From an uncultured Candidatus Woesearchaeota archaeon (GTDB lineage: Archaea; Nanobdellota; Nanobdellia; Woesearchaeales; GW2011-AR9), in NCBI GenBank assembly GCA_902529885.1, contig CABZYC010000006.1, forward strand, positions 1-41,074: a stretch of DNA of 41,074 bases, given 5' to 3'. The translations under genes and the position numbers were made by a program. The notes under the pieces were generated by a model, which searched no databases, was not told where the DNA came from, and saw nothing but the letters and a program-made list of their open reading frames with translations. Below are positions 1 through 10,200 of the stretch, in pieces; the stretch's first letter is position 1, and every line of letters begins with the position of its first letter.

Positions 1-47
1 ATAATTCTACTAATGGAACATCTACACCGAATAATAACATCTTTTAA
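1..47 (+). CDS. Possible 3' end of a surface protein (partial)
   Basis: One plus-strand frame is open from the window edge to a TAA at 45-47 and encodes about 14 residues rich in Asn, Ser, Thr and Gly (NSTNGTSTPNNNIF). This composition matches the glycosylation-rich surface proteins of this organism. If real, its stop overlaps the stop of the giant minus-strand gene by four bases, as other convergent pairs in this window do. The fragment is too short to assign and could be chance. Confidence 0.2.
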   Translation, partial: NSTNGTSTPNNNIF

Positions 48-3000
48 TCCCTCAACACATCCCGTACCATTAAATACGAGATTAACAGTGCGGACACGAG
101 TAATACACTAAGTATGTGTATTATACCGTACCCAACCACATTAGCAGTAATACTACTTGAACTTATAAGTTTACCGTCTTGCACAGCACGCCATTGTACA
201 ACTAGGTCCGTACCTTGAATATCTTCAGAGATAGTAAACTGTTGTACTAATAGACCCTCAGTAAACGGACCATACTGCTCAACATAACGTTGATCAGATT
301 TGAGTAATTCACATATGTTAAACCGACAATAAGTTGACGGATTTTCAATGTTAGCAACAAGTTCTAAATATGCAGGTTCGCTACCGGGATGGTACGCATA
401 AAGTTCTATTGTTTGATCATCAAGATACTCAATATGAGCCTTATACCCAATATTATCTTGTAACGTTAAATTAGTACGATTTATTATAATAGAACTATTA
501 TCTTCAACTAACAAGATCGATACATCTTCCTCTTTAAAGAACCCCGCATTATACAACAAATCAACTTGATTATTCTCCCCGATAGTATACGTTATTTCCC
601 CTTCACCCCCATCACCCTCTGGTAGGACAGGATTAGGTATGAATGGGTAAGACACAACTTGTTCTTCGAACGTAGCAGCACCGTCAAGAAAACTATTTGT
701 ATTTAATCCAACAATGAACCATGCAGGCAATATGTGGGAAGACACCACTTGTAATGGCCTATTATTAAATTCTAATAACTTTAATTGCGCAGGAGATAAG
801 ATTCTAGAAGATGTAACTGGGACCACTTCTAAATGTTGCCCTTCTTCGATCCTGAACGGTAAGGTGAAAATGGTTGCACCTCGACCACCAGAAGATGAAG
901 AAAGAACGGTACCACCAGAAGATTCTTCAGCCGCCCCAGTAGATTCTTCTTCTTCACCATAACTTTCACCATAACTTTCTTCAACCGAAGTAGGTAGAGG
1001 AGAAAGTAGTGCAGGTGCAGAAACTTTTGGTGCTTTAGAACCACCACTACTACTACTACCACCGCCACCACTACTACTACCACTACTGCCAGAAGAAGAA
1101 GGTGGACAAGACAAGATGGTACTATTTTTCACAATAAGATTGTTTATACCGTCTGTAATATTAACTGTAATATTTAGTAAATCATTATGAGAAAAGTTTC
1201 CGTGGTACAACGAAGAGTTGAATATGGTAGCAACAGACCCGTTAACACTGTTATTATACACGTACACATTGTTAACGTACCACAGCATATAGCCAGTAGC
1301 ATTGCTTAATTCATAATCTGTGTGCGTGAAATTTGCAGTAGCGTTAACATTACACGCTGCAGACAAGTTAACGTAGTCTACAACTAAAGGCTTATCAGTT
1401 ATAATTACTGAAAAGTTAAACTTGGTAGTATTACTATCACTATCATTAACCCAGACAGTAACGTTCCAAAAATCACTGTGTGTTAAGTTCCCCGAACTAA
1501 TGTTAAGACTACCATTAAAAGCTTGTAACACATTATTCTTGTACCATAGCGTATTATTTGTTGTTGGTTCTAAATCATCATCAAAAGCGTTAATTGTTAC
1601 AATTAAATTGTCTACTGGACTTGAACCGTTCAAGCTACTGTTCATTACAGGAACAGTATTATCTACCAAACGATAAATAACATGATTCACACTGTCTAGA
1701 CCATTAGCAGTCGCTGACCAATTAACTTTTAGATTGTCACCCTTATCATAAAACGTACTGTTTAATATGCTTGACACAGTTATATTGTTGATAACCCCAT
1801 TTATAGTTTGGTTGTACACACTTAGCCATGCACCAACACTTTCATCTTGTACATGCCACCTAAATGTTATATCACCTGTGTGACTTTCATTATCTAAATA
1901 AATACCGCTAGCTGTAGCGTTTGACGAATTCTTTATTGACATTCCGTTTGAATCATTACGTAGAAATGGGTTCAGAAAATAAGGTATTGTGTCTAAACCA
2001 ACATTCAAACTTCTTTGTATGGATGGGCCACTAGCACTACCATCAGTAGCTGACACAGAACAGTTCCATAAATGTCCCGTATCAATCGATCTGTTCAGAT
2101 ACAATGTAGACCAAGATTGTGTATAATTAAACACGTTATCCTTATAATAATTATACTCATAATTTATTCCGTCACCATCAAGGTCAACCGCAGTCTGGTT
2201 CACTGAACAGTTTAAAATACCTGCATTATATGTCAAATTAATGTCAAGACTTCCAGGAGGAGAATTTAGGATGGTCACATTATTAGTTGTTACATTAGTA
2301 GAATTCTCAAGACTGTCACTAAGCCATAACGTAACGTTCCAAACATCACCTTTTGTTGTGTTTCCACTACCAAGAACGGTCACATTATCAAGCGACGGTT
2401 TATACACATCATTATGATACCATCTTGTATACAAAGTGACAGTATCATTATCAGCATCTGCACTGTCAATTACCACACTTAAAGTTTCGTTAGTAACATT
2501 ATTACCTTGTGCCACTAAAAAATAAGAGTTTAATACAGGAATACTATTATTTACAGGTCTCCCTGATGACAGTTGTGCAATTAAACCGTTCGAAGTTGCT
2601 ACAGCGGTTACACGAATTATGTCGCCACGATCATAAAATAAAGAGCTTAAATTTGAATAAACAAAAGAATTATTTGTAACGTTGTAATAAGTCTGATTAT
2701 AAACGTCAACGTACGGCCCAACATTTTCGTCGCGAATAGCCCATGTCATAGTAATAGTAGCATTATCACCATCAGTGTCAATGTAACGTACTGAAGCGTT
2801 AGCACGCGTTATGTTACCTATGAAATTACCGCCACTCATGTTTAATATGTTCAAGTCAAACAGTGAGGGAGAAGCGTCACTATACTCAACTAATGCGTAT
2901 GCAGACGAATTGTGGGTAAACGCGATTGTGTTGTCAACAATATTCAAAGTGGAAGTAATAATAGATTCATCATTAGTATCAACCATCTTCAATTTATTTT

Positions 3001-6000
3001 CATCAAAAACCATGCCAACCAATGCTTTACTATAATTAATAGTAATATTAGTCATATTACCACTAACATTAACAATATACCTATCTATTGAAGTATAATG
3101 GGGGTTCACCAAATTGTAAGTTCCAGGATACAATAATAAAGAGTCAGTGCATGATGCACAATCATACACAAAGGTGTAATCCGTATCATTAGACCTCGTA
3201 TCAATGAAATGGCCAATGTTATTTGAATGGTCCAGAGGTGTAAAGTTTAGTAACATGGAAGTGTTCATTGTCACGTTCGTTGAAGAAAATATGGAATCCT
3301 CAGCCCTCACTCCAACCTGGGCAGTACAACTTATGTTGGTCAAGGATACGTTACTATACCCTGTATCAACACAAAAATCATTCTCAAACAAAGAGTTTTC
3401 TATAGAAAAATTACTATTATTACTGTGTACACCAAACATACTTGTATTAATTGAGGTTAAATCGTTAATCAGCATGTTATCTGAATCAGAAACTATTATT
3501 TCTCCACCTAATTTAGTAACATTTTTAATACTAGAATTAACAGTGTTATGAGTGTCAATCACACGATAATAATCATTAATGTTACAATTCTTAATGGTAA
3601 TATTTTCTAGCCTTGTACCAAATGGGGCAATAGCTGCAATCGCTGTGTCGCCACTAACACCATCATCAACCGTGAAATTGTAACCATCACAGTTTAATTC
3701 AACGTTCGATGATATTATGTAAACACAAGCTTCATCACCAAAACCGTAATCGTATTTTGTACCACTTAAGTCATTAGTAAGGTTATAAACGCCACTCTGA
3801 GTAATTTGAACACACTGGCTTATACCACCAGATATAGAAATCGTATTAGTTGCTACAGGAGAACCAACAGTTACATAATCAGTTGCACGTACAATACCAC
3901 CCCATACGTCACCAGTTTGTGTTTCTGAAGAAGTAATTTTTGAATAATTACCGTTTGCATAAGCTTGAATCTGTTCTGGTGAAATTGTTCCATTTACAAC
4001 AGTAATATTATCTATTGCACCATTAGGATTGAACTTGAAATTATTTGGATTATGATTGTTCAAAGGACCATGACTATCAGTAAAATTATGTACGCCATTT
4101 ACATAATATTTTATATGTGTACTATTCACTAAAATGCAATTATGATACCAAACACCAACAGATAATGGATCATCATTCTTAAAAATCCTAGTACTATCTA
4201 AAAAAACATCTATCCCTCTTGTTGCATGATGTTCTAAGTTAAGTTTGTGTGTATTGGTCGAACTGTTCACACGTAGAATAACTTGTGTAAGAGTATTAAG
4301 CTTTAAATTAAAACAGAGACTATAATCTGTTTGTTGATTCACTGTAGACTGAAAATTGACTGGATCCCAATACCCTGTTTCAAACCAACCATTCCCAATA
4401 CCATAATTCCATTCTGCAGAGCTTGTACCATGAAATTCGTTATCACTATAATCTGTGACAGTTGTAACATTAGTGTCCAAAGGTGCATACAATAGATAGT
4501 ATGGTAAACTGTTACGTGTCCAACCAATATGACTCACATTAGGTGAATCACCTTCAGGATCAGTAATAGTGCCTGGGATAAAAGTCAAATTTTCATAAGT
4601 AGTGTTACTAACATGCGTTGCAACAATCTCAGGAGTACTTGTAGGCCCACTATTAGCTACAATACTACTGTTTTGAGAATAAGTATTATCAGTACCGTCC
4701 GTCACATTATATGTTACGTTCACTAAATCGCCACGACTAAAGTTGCCAACAGTCAACGTTCTAACAACACTATCATTATGATCCACGCTTACAATCTCAC
4801 TTTGAACCATAACACTATTAACGTACCATGTTACATTTACACTACCGTTTTGAAGGTTAGCGTCTGAATAGGTTGCATTAAATAAAGCATTAGTCAAAGT
4901 TGCAGGGTGGACCCAATAATTTACAGTCCATACCGGAGGCGTATTACTAAACATGTAAGTTGTGTTAGGCGTCCTTGCACCATAAGCAGTACCATCAAAA
5001 GGTTTGGCACTACAATTGTATACGTCAGAAAGATCGAATGTAACATTCAAATTTGTAAAGTTCGTGTTTGTTAACACAGTACTATTAAACACATTATTTT
5101 TGTACCATGAAAAATTGTAGGATAAAGGATCTAAAGTATCAATATCTGTAGCCTGAGTAACCCCACAATTTAAGGTGCTACCATTATAATTAATAATGGG
5201 GTTACCAGTTATCACAGAGAGAGAATTTTGTACAGACCACTGAAAATTGTAGACAGTCTCATTATAACTATCATTAAGCCTAACAGTTATTTTTACCGTG
5301 TCACCCTTAGTAAAGTTTGGCGGAGATAATTGCGTGTTCAAAACAGTACCGTTAGCAATATTCGTTAATTGAGTACTATAAACCAAGGCTGTGTTAACGT
5401 ACCAACTAAAATTGACAAGACCATCATGAAGTTCAACATCTTCATACGTGATGTTCACGTTAACAATTGTATCATTGTAAAGTGTTAACGTTTTTTGAAA
5501 GTTTTCTGCTAACGGAGGCGTATTATTCAACATTATAGATGAAGTGTTTAACGGACCGTAAACGATAGAGTCATATGAACGAACTGAACAAACCCAGTTC
5601 GCACCATATTCGTACGGTACAATTGTACTATTAAATAATGCAGACTGTATACGACTTGATTGGTTCACACCATCTTTAATGAATGTAACATTGTATGATA
5701 CAACGTCACCGTCAGGATCAATTACAGAGTCCCAACTACAGTTTAAATGACTATAATTATAAAATAATTGTAAATTGCTAACTGCTGGAGGCGGAGCATT
5801 CGTATACTCAAACAAAGTTATTTGATCACTAGCGAGGCTTGTGTCAATAGTATTACTACCAGTATTCAAAGTGAAAGCTTGATTGTGGTAAGACCCATTA
5901 TATTTTTTTAGAATAAAAGTAGCTTCGTCAGCACCACCCAAATTTACATCGCTCCAGAAAAAAGTTAAACTGTCAACGTTACCATTAGTTATGTTAACTG

Positions 6001-8809
6001 AACGGTTAATTTCTGAAGATTTGAACGGAACATGACTCGTCAAACTCGGTACAGTCTGCACTTTGTCAATGTTTAAAAATTGGCCAACAGTACTAACATG
6101 TTTTATAATGTGTAATTGTACATCATTAAGTTTAACATTAGTCAGATTTAAAGTATCCCCCATATCAAAAACTGCTTCAATAAGTGACCCTGCACTATTA
6201 ACATGAGTATCATTAAGGGTTACATTAAATCCAGACGTAGAATTTATTGAACCGTTCAATGTGCTTGACTGCACGTAAAGATTTAGATCGGTTGATTCAA
6301 TTGAATGGTCTGTAACATTGATAATGGTATTTTTCACGTATAAACCGTCACCAGCAAGAATACCTAATGCGTACCCATGCATTGAACAATCACCCACAGT
6401 TGAATTTACAGAATCATCTTTAATTGCAATCCCAGTTGTGTGAGTTAAACTATTACCATCACAGTTTATCAGGGTATCATCATGGAATAACCCCACACAA
6501 TAATTCTTACCAGATTGTACACCGTTCAAATTATTTTGTAGTGTGTAAGTACCAGGGCTGTCAGTATCAAAACATTCTGTAACATCACCTGTTACACTTT
6601 GATGAGGACTAAGAGATTCAGTACTATAACTATAATCGTCACTTGCACGAATGTATGATCTAACAGTGTCACCTACACCCAATTCTGTAGCGTGTAACAC
6701 CGTGTAATTTCCTTGTGACCACAACCTAATCTGGTCAGGTGTAACAACGTGGTCTAATAACATAAAATCATCAAGTATACCATCACCAGTATAACTTGAA
6801 AACCCAGGCTTCATACCAAGGTACACATTGTTTGATGACGTGAACGATCCAGCTATAGTAGAATGGTTGAATTCACCGTTAACATAGATCATATAATTAT
6901 TGTCAGCGTCATTGTAGGTATAACATAAATGGACTGGATTACCTGAGGACGGGTTAATAATATCATACGTTTGCCCAGGTAAAAAGAATCTAATCTTCGA
7001 ACTGGCCTGCCAATGAAACATTCGTATATCCGACGCACCATCAAGATAATAAAATTCTTGACTATTTCCACCTGACAGATTTTGATAAAATAAGCATGCA
7101 GTGTGACTCCCTGATATAGGCGTCGTCAAGTTTAACCCTGCGTTTGAATCATTAATTTGTAAAACACCATCATTATCAGTGCCGCCACGATGGATCCAAG
7201 ACACCTTGTCACCCCATAATGCACTTGTTAAAGTACTAGATGAGATATCAATACTATAATTTGATTCAGAATGATAGTCATCAAAAGGAAGATAAATGTC
7301 GTAATAATCCTCCCATGACCCACCAGTATTAATCTGCCAGCTCGAGTATAACCTGGTCTGGTCACCCTCAGGGTCAGTAGTAGTAGCGCTGACTGAGACA
7401 TTTTCAAACGTGTTGTTTAGCGTAGAGTTACTACTAAATATGTTTATGTTAGAAATGTTTGGACTAAGATTAACTTGCCACCCACTAAACCCAGGTACAT
7501 CAATTGTAGACTTAGCATCTTGTCTTACTACCTCAGTATAAGGTGATAACATAGCGTCTTTCAAAAAAATACCTAATCTACCAAAATTATAAAATTCTAA
7601 CCGCGCAGCCGTCTTCAAATTTGAAAAAATAGCATTATTAGAAACACTTATATCACCCTCAGTTATTGAAACAATTGTATCGTCAACTTGACCTGCAACA
7701 TTAAGGTTGGTTGTTGGAAGTGTATATTTCCCAAATTCATTACTGAATACAACAGTGTTAGTAGTAATAGCACTACCATCAGTATAACTACCAACCCTAC
7801 TATTCATAAAATAATTGTTAGTACTTGAAGCATCGATTTTTATGAAAGATTTTAACCAAGAATTGTCAACAGTGGCACCAGAAGAATCAGCAAAAAAAAT
7901 GCTTCTATCAGTAATATTGAGAAATGTAGACATATTACTTTCATTCAAAAAATAAGCATTATTTGTTATATGAGTATTATCAGATGACCCATTTATTAGT
8001 CTAATCTTTTGACTTTGACCAATACTAAATGCGTAAGGAAAACCAATTAGATCATAATTATATATCTTCAATTGATCAGAATTTGTTATTTTAATTGGAC
8101 GTCTTACATGATTAGGAGGAGATTCACCAATAGCATGAGGTTCTATGGTTATATCATTCCAGAATGTATAAGGAGAAGATATCACTTTACTTGGTTGATT
8201 TGAAAAAATACTTACATTCTCAATCAAAGTATTATTACTGAGATTAATAAAAATTGGAACATTAAGTGATGCGTTATTATATTCAGATGAAGTGAACCGT
8301 AATACACAATTTTTAAGTTTAATATTATTCTGTTGAGCAATAATCACCAAACGACCAACTTTATTTGATTGAATAGTGTGTCCTTTACAATCAAAATATT
8401 TTATACCGTTTGAACTTGGGGAACTAACATCCCCTTGGAGTCTCAAAACATCACCGTGTGCAGGACAAACCACATCTGAATTAATATAAGTTCCTTCTTT
8501 AAGAATATCAACAACATTATTGCAATGACCCAATACACAAGAAGCCGATGGACCACAACTTACTAAAGATTTAACAATCCCACCTTCTTCAATAGCTTCA
8601 ATTTCAATACTATCTTCAACAATTATTTCTATTGGTTCAACTATAACTTCTGGAATTATAACATCGTTAGGTGCAATTGCAGTTTCGTTTATGGAGAACG
8701 TTTCAGTGAAAATTGCTGCACCTGTGATGCTTGATGGGAACAAAAAGAGAGTAGTAATAACAGTAGTAATTAGTAGAACTATCGTTAACCACTTCAAACG
8801 TCCATCCAT
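44..8809 (-). CDS. Giant secreted, membrane-anchored surface protein with beta-helix, LamG-like and Ig/PKD-like modules
   Basis: This 2921-residue protein is probably exposed on the cell surface. An N-terminal hydrophobic signal segment (about residues 7-30) ends in SITGAAIF, and a hydrophobic segment near 2890-2915 followed by RDVLRD would anchor the C terminus. Between them I read, in order: a beta-helix-like region (about 85-400), a LamG/concanavalin-like module (about 500-700), a second beta-helix-like region with paired Cys (about 745-900), repeated Ig/PKD-like modules, a second LamG-like module (about 1435-1615), a third beta-helix-like region (about 1665-1860), more Ig-like modules, a Ser/Gly linker (about 2570-2610), an acidic stretch and a final beta domain. 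NxS/T sequons are very dense, suggesting heavy N-glycosylation. The ATG at 8809 is preferred over an upstream TTG because a TATA box lies 27 bases before it. A role in adhesion or as a cell coat is inferred. Domain borders are approximate. Confidence 0.85.
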   Translation of the reverse strand: MDGRLKWLTIVLLITTVITTLFLFPSSITGAAIFTETFSINETAIAPNDVIIPEVIVEPIEIIVEDSIEIEAIEEGGIVKSLVSCGPSASCVLGHCNNVVDILKEGTYINSDVVCPAHGDVLRLQGDVSSPSSNGIKYFDCKGHTIQSNKVGRLVIIAQQNNIKLKNCVLRFTSSEYNNASLNVPIFINLSNNTLIENVSIFSNQPSKVISSPYTFWNDITIEPHAIGESPPNHVRRPIKITNSDQLKIYNYDLIGFPYAFSIGQSQKIRLINGSSDNTHITNNAYFLNESNMSTFLNITDRSIFFADSSGATVDNSWLKSFIKIDASSTNNYFMNSRVGSYTDGSAITTNTVVFSNEFGKYTLPTTNLNVAGQVDDTIVSITEGDISVSNNAIFSNLKTAARLEFYNFGRLGIFLKDAMLSPYTEVVRQDAKSTIDVPGFSGWQVNLSPNISNINIFSSNSTLNNTFENVSVSATTTDPEGDQTRLYSSWQINTGGSWEDYYDIYLPFDDYHSESNYSIDISSSTLTSALWGDKVSWIHRGGTDNDGVLQINDSNAGLNLTTPISGSHTACLFYQNLSGGNSQEFYYLDGASDIRMFHWQASSKIRFFLPGQTYDIINPSSGNPVHLCYTYNDADNNYMIYVNGEFNHSTIAGSFTSSNNVYLGMKPGFSSYTGDGILDDFMLLDHVVTPDQIRLWSQGNYTVLHATELGVGDTVRSYIRASDDYSYSTESLSPHQSVTGDVTECFDTDSPGTYTLQNNLNGVQSGKNYCVGLFHDDTLINCDGNSLTHTTGIAIKDDSVNSTVGDCSMHGYALGILAGDGLYVKNTIINVTDHSIESTDLNLYVQSSTLNGSINSTSGFNVTLNDTHVNSAGSLIEAVFDMGDTLNLTNVKLNDVQLHIIKHVSTVGQFLNIDKVQTVPSLTSHVPFKSSEINRSVNITNGNVDSLTFFWSDVNLGGADEATFILKKYNGSYHNQAFTLNTGSNTIDTSLASDQITLFEYTNAPPPAVSNLQLFYNYSHLNCSWDSVIDPDGDVVSYNVTFIKDGVNQSSRIQSALFNSTIVPYEYGANWVCSVRSYDSIVYGPLNTSSIMLNNTPPLAENFQKTLTLYNDTIVNVNITYEDVELHDGLVNFSWYVNTALVYSTQLTNIANGTVLNTQLSPPNFTKGDTVKITVRLNDSYNETVYNFQWSVQNSLSVITGNPIINYNGSTLNCGVTQATDIDTLDPLSYNFSWYKNNVFNSTVLTNTNFTNLNVTFDLSDVYNCSAKPFDGTAYGARTPNTTYMFSNTPPVWTVNYWVHPATLTNALFNATYSDANLQNGSVNVTWYVNSVMVQSEIVSVDHNDSVVRTLTVGNFSRGDLVNVTYNVTDGTDNTYSQNSSIVANSGPTSTPEIVATHVSNTTYENLTFIPGTITDPEGDSPNVSHIGWTRNSLPYYLLYAPLDTNVTTVTDYSDNEFHGTSSAEWNYGIGNGWFETGYWDPVNFQSTVNQQTDYSLCFNLKLNTLTQVILRVNSSTNTHKLNLEHHATRGIDVFLDSTRIFKNDDPLSVGVWYHNCILVNSTHIKYYVNGVHNFTDSHGPLNNHNPNNFKFNPNGAIDNITVVNGTISPEQIQAYANGNYSKITSSETQTGDVWGGIVRATDYVTVGSPVATNTISISGGISQCVQITQSGVYNLTNDLSGTKYDYGFGDEACVYIISSNVELNCDGYNFTVDDGVSGDTAIAAIAPFGTRLENITIKNCNINDYYRVIDTHNTVNSSIKNVTKLGGEIIVSDSDNMLINDLTSINTSMFGVHSNNSNFSIENSLFENDFCVDTGYSNVSLTNISCTAQVGVRAEDSIFSSTNVTMNTSMLLNFTPLDHSNNIGHFIDTRSNDTDYTFVYDCASCTDSLLLYPGTYNLVNPHYTSIDRYIVNVSGNMTNITINYSKALVGMVFDENKLKMVDTNDESIITSTLNIVDNTIAFTHNSSAYALVEYSDASPSLFDLNILNMSGGNFIGNITRANASVRYIDTDGDNATITMTWAIRDENVGPYVDVYNQTYYNVTNNSFVYSNLSSLFYDRGDIIRVTAVATSNGLIAQLSSGRPVNNSIPVLNSYFLVAQGNNVTNETLSVVIDSADADNDTVTLYTRWYHNDVYKPSLDNVTVLGSGNTTKGDVWNVTLWLSDSLENSTNVTTNNVTILNSPPGSLDINLTYNAGILNCSVNQTAVDLDGDGINYEYNYYKDNVFNYTQSWSTLYLNRSIDTGHLWNCSVSATDGSASGPSIQRSLNVGLDTIPYFLNPFLRNDSNGMSIKNSSNATASGIYLDNESHTGDITFRWHVQDESVGAWLSVYNQTINGVINNITVSSILNSTFYDKGDNLKVNWSATANGLDSVNHVIYRLVDNTVPVMNSSLNGSSPVDNLIVTINAFDDDLEPTTNNTLWYKNNVLQAFNGSLNISSGNLTHSDFWNVTVWVNDSDSNTTKFNFSVIITDKPLVVDYVNLSAACNVNATANFTHTDYELSNATGYMLWYVNNVYVYNNSVNGSVATIFNSSLYHGNFSHNDLLNITVNITDGINNLIVKNSTILSCPPSSSGSSGSSSGGGGSSSSGGSKAPKVSAPALLSPLPTSVEESYGESYGEEEESTGAAEESSGGTVLSSSSGGRGATIFTLPFRIEEGQHLEVVPVTSSRILSPAQLKLLEFNNRPLQVVSSHILPAWFIVGLNTNSFLDGAATFEEQVVSYPFIPNPVLPEGDGGEGEITYTIGENNQVDLLYNAGFFKEEDVSILLVEDNSSIIINRTNLTLQDNIGYKAHIEYLDDQTIELYAYHPGSEPAYLELVANIENPSTYCRFNICELLKSDQRYVEQYGPFTEGLLVQQFTISEDIQGTDLVVQWRAVQDGKLISSSSITANVVGYGIIHILSVLLVSALLISYLMVRDVLRD

Positions 8810-8831
8810 CAAGAGTATATACGTAAAAATG

Positions 8832-8841
8832 GTTTATAAAG
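8832..8841 (-). promoter_or_regulatory. TATA box of the giant surface protein gene
   Basis: The minus strand reads CTTTATAAAC here, centred 27 bases before the ATG at 8809, so the transcript is probably leaderless. No Shine-Dalgarno sequence precedes the start. Confidence 0.6.
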
Positions 8842-8846
8842 ATTTA

Positions 8847-8862
8847 CAAAAATAAGGAAAAA
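8847..8862 (-). terminator. T-tract terminator after the ribosomal protein operon
   Basis: Downstream of the rpoN stop the minus strand carries two runs of five T separated by a short spacer. This is the form of most archaeal terminators, which need no hairpin. The tracts lie just before the promoter of the next gene on the same strand and would insulate it. Confidence 0.4.
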
Positions 8863-8871
8863 GATTGCGCT

Positions 8872-9057
8872 TTACGCGCGTTTAAACTCTGCAACAGTGT
8901 CAATGAAATCTACATGACCCATTAAAAGTGCTCGGCAACAGTAACGTTCAACGCCCATGTCGTCCATAACCTTCTTTTTATCAGTCGCGTTTTGGTATGA
9001 TTCCCATAAATGACCAACGGGTTTACCACAACTAAAGCATCGTACCGGAATAATCAT
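8872..9057 (-). CDS. rpoN: DNA-directed RNA polymerase subunit Rpo10 (RpoN)
   Basis: This is the small zinc-binding subunit that, with Rpo3, Rpo11 and Rpo12, forms the assembly platform of archaeal RNA polymerase. The 61-residue product has the family start MIIPVRCFSCGKP, with a CxxC near residues 7-10, and the paired cysteines RYCCRALLMGH near residue 45; together these form the atypical CX2C...CC zinc site. Length is normal for the family. Its ATG overlaps the uS9 stop as ATGA, so it is the coupled last gene of the operon. RpoK and uS2, which often follow in other archaea, are absent; the giant surface gene follows instead. Confidence 0.97.
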   Translation of the reverse strand: MIIPVRCFSCGKPVGHLWESYQNATDKKKVMDDMGVERYCCRALLMGHVDFIDTVAEFKRA

Positions 9058-9440
9058 CGGTAAGACTTCTGTCGTTTTGCACGAGCTTTACTATCGTTCG
9101 GTTTACACACTTCTTTACGACGTACGTCCGCAACAAGTAATAACCTGTCATACTGAGTAAACTTTTCTTTTAAAGATTCGTCATGTTGAACTAAACCACG
9201 AGCGATAGCTAATCGGACAGCATCAGCTTGACCGTTCACACCGCCACCGTGCACACGAATGTTAAAATCTAGTTTCTCAGTTACAGCGCCAGCCAATAAT
9301 AAAGGTTCTTGAATTTTCAGTTTGTTCATATCCATTGGAAGTTGGTCTAACAACTTACCATTAATACGAACGGTACCTTTACCTTTATTTATGCTAGCAC
9401 GAGCAATTGCTCGTTTTCGTTTACCTTGTGATTGTATCAT
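9054..9440 (-). CDS. rps9: Small ribosomal subunit protein uS9
   Basis: uS9 sits in the head of the 30S subunit, and its C-terminal tail reaches the P-site tRNA. The 128-residue sequence has the archaeal hallmarks: GKRKRAIARA near the N terminus, HGGGVNGQADAVRLAIARGL in the middle and the near-universal SYR C terminus preceded by a basic KARAKRQK tail. The ATG at 9440 overlaps the uL13 stop as ATGA and is preceded by a strong GGAGG site at about 9448-9452. Gene order and coupling are those of the conserved archaeal cluster. Confidence 0.97.
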   Translation of the reverse strand: MIQSQGKRKRAIARASINKGKGTVRINGKLLDQLPMDMNKLKIQEPLLLAGAVTEKLDFNIRVHGGGVNGQADAVRLAIARGLVQHDESLKEKFTQYDRLLLVADVRRKEVCKPNDSKARAKRQKSYR

Positions 9441-9859
9441 GCTTTACCTCCTAAAGACCGAATGATGTCTGCAACAGTTACATGTTTAGACTTTGTAAGT
9501 TTGCTCATGTTTGCTGATTCTAACACAATCAAATCTAATTTTTCAAACTCAGCAGGTACACCCACATAACACATTAAACGAGAAAATGCTTCACGGCCAC
9601 GAGTTGTTTTCCAAGGTAGCATTCCACGAATTGAACGGCGTACAAAACGGTCAGGCATACGAGGACGTTTTTGACTTTTCAAAGGGTAACCACGCCTATC
9701 TTGACGTATTTTCATGTCTTCCATAGTACGTACTTGACGACCAGAAACAACAACCTTCTCACAGTTCACAACACGAACTTCTTCGCCCATTAAAACGTCC
9801 TTAGCAATTTTTGATGCCATACGGCCCAAAAGCATGTTTTCTCCATTGTATACTTTCAT
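9437..9859 (-). CDS. rpl13: Large ribosomal subunit protein uL13
   Basis: uL13 is an early-assembling 50S protein. The 140-residue product has the family core: an N-terminal LLGRMASKIAKD segment, a VVNCEKVVVSG strand and the VRRSIRGMLPWKTTRGREA basic region. The ATG at 9859 overlaps the eL18 stop as ATGA and is preceded by a purine-rich GGAT/AGGATG region. It sits between eL18 and uS9, as in most archaea. Nothing about the length or sequence looks unusual. Confidence 0.97.
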   Translation of the reverse strand: MKVYNGENMLLGRMASKIAKDVLMGEEVRVVNCEKVVVSGRQVRTMEDMKIRQDRRGYPLKSQKRPRMPDRFVRRSIRGMLPWKTTRGREAFSRLMCYVGVPAEFEKLDLIVLESANMSKLTKSKHVTVADIIRSLGGKA

Positions 9860-10200
9860 CCTACAATCCTCACGCCTTTCCCCTCAGGGTTTGTCTTTAA
9901 TAAATCCTCAATACTCATCACAGTTCCATTAGCAGTAATTTTAGCTTTCGCCTCACTACTAAACTGGTACGCTGCAACAGTAACTTTCTTATCTAAGTTA
10001 CCAACAGATAATACCTTTCCTGGAACCACAATTGTTTCCCCATCACGAGCTACACGATTAATAGTGTACAAGTTCACTGTACGACGTTGACGAGTGGACC
10101 GAGTTAAATCAGTCGCAACACGTTTCCATACAGGAGCTTTACCCGCTAAAAGGCTTTGTATCAATAATTGTAATCTTAATGTTTGTGGACCTGTTCTCAT
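9856..10200 (-). CDS. rpl18e: Large ribosomal subunit protein eL18
   Basis: eL18 is an archaeal/eukaryotic 50S protein of the uL15/eL18 fold. The 114-residue product carries the typical APVWKRVATDLTRSTRQRRTVNLYTINR region, followed by VVPGKVLSVGNL and VTVAAYQFSSEAKAKI, and ends in KGVRIVG. The ATG at 10200 overlaps the rpo3 stop as ATGA, with GAGGT about eight bases upstream. It is translationally coupled within the operon. Confidence 0.96.
   Translation of the reverse strand: MRTGPQTLRLQLLIQSLLAGKAPVWKRVATDLTRSTRQRRTVNLYTINRVARDGETIVVPGKVLSVGNLDKKVTVAAYQFSSEAKAKITANGTVMSIEDLLKTNPEGKGVRIVG

Noticed and set aside
829-1083. Val-rich minus-strand frame opening within the Ser/Gly linker region
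   Set aside because: It is a frame shadow of trinucleotide repeats in the giant surface gene, with no start signals of its own.
3204-3551. Plus-strand open frame of 115 codons inside the giant gene
   Set aside because: It is antisense to a continuous coding region, has no promoter or ribosome site, and its composition is not protein-like for this organism.
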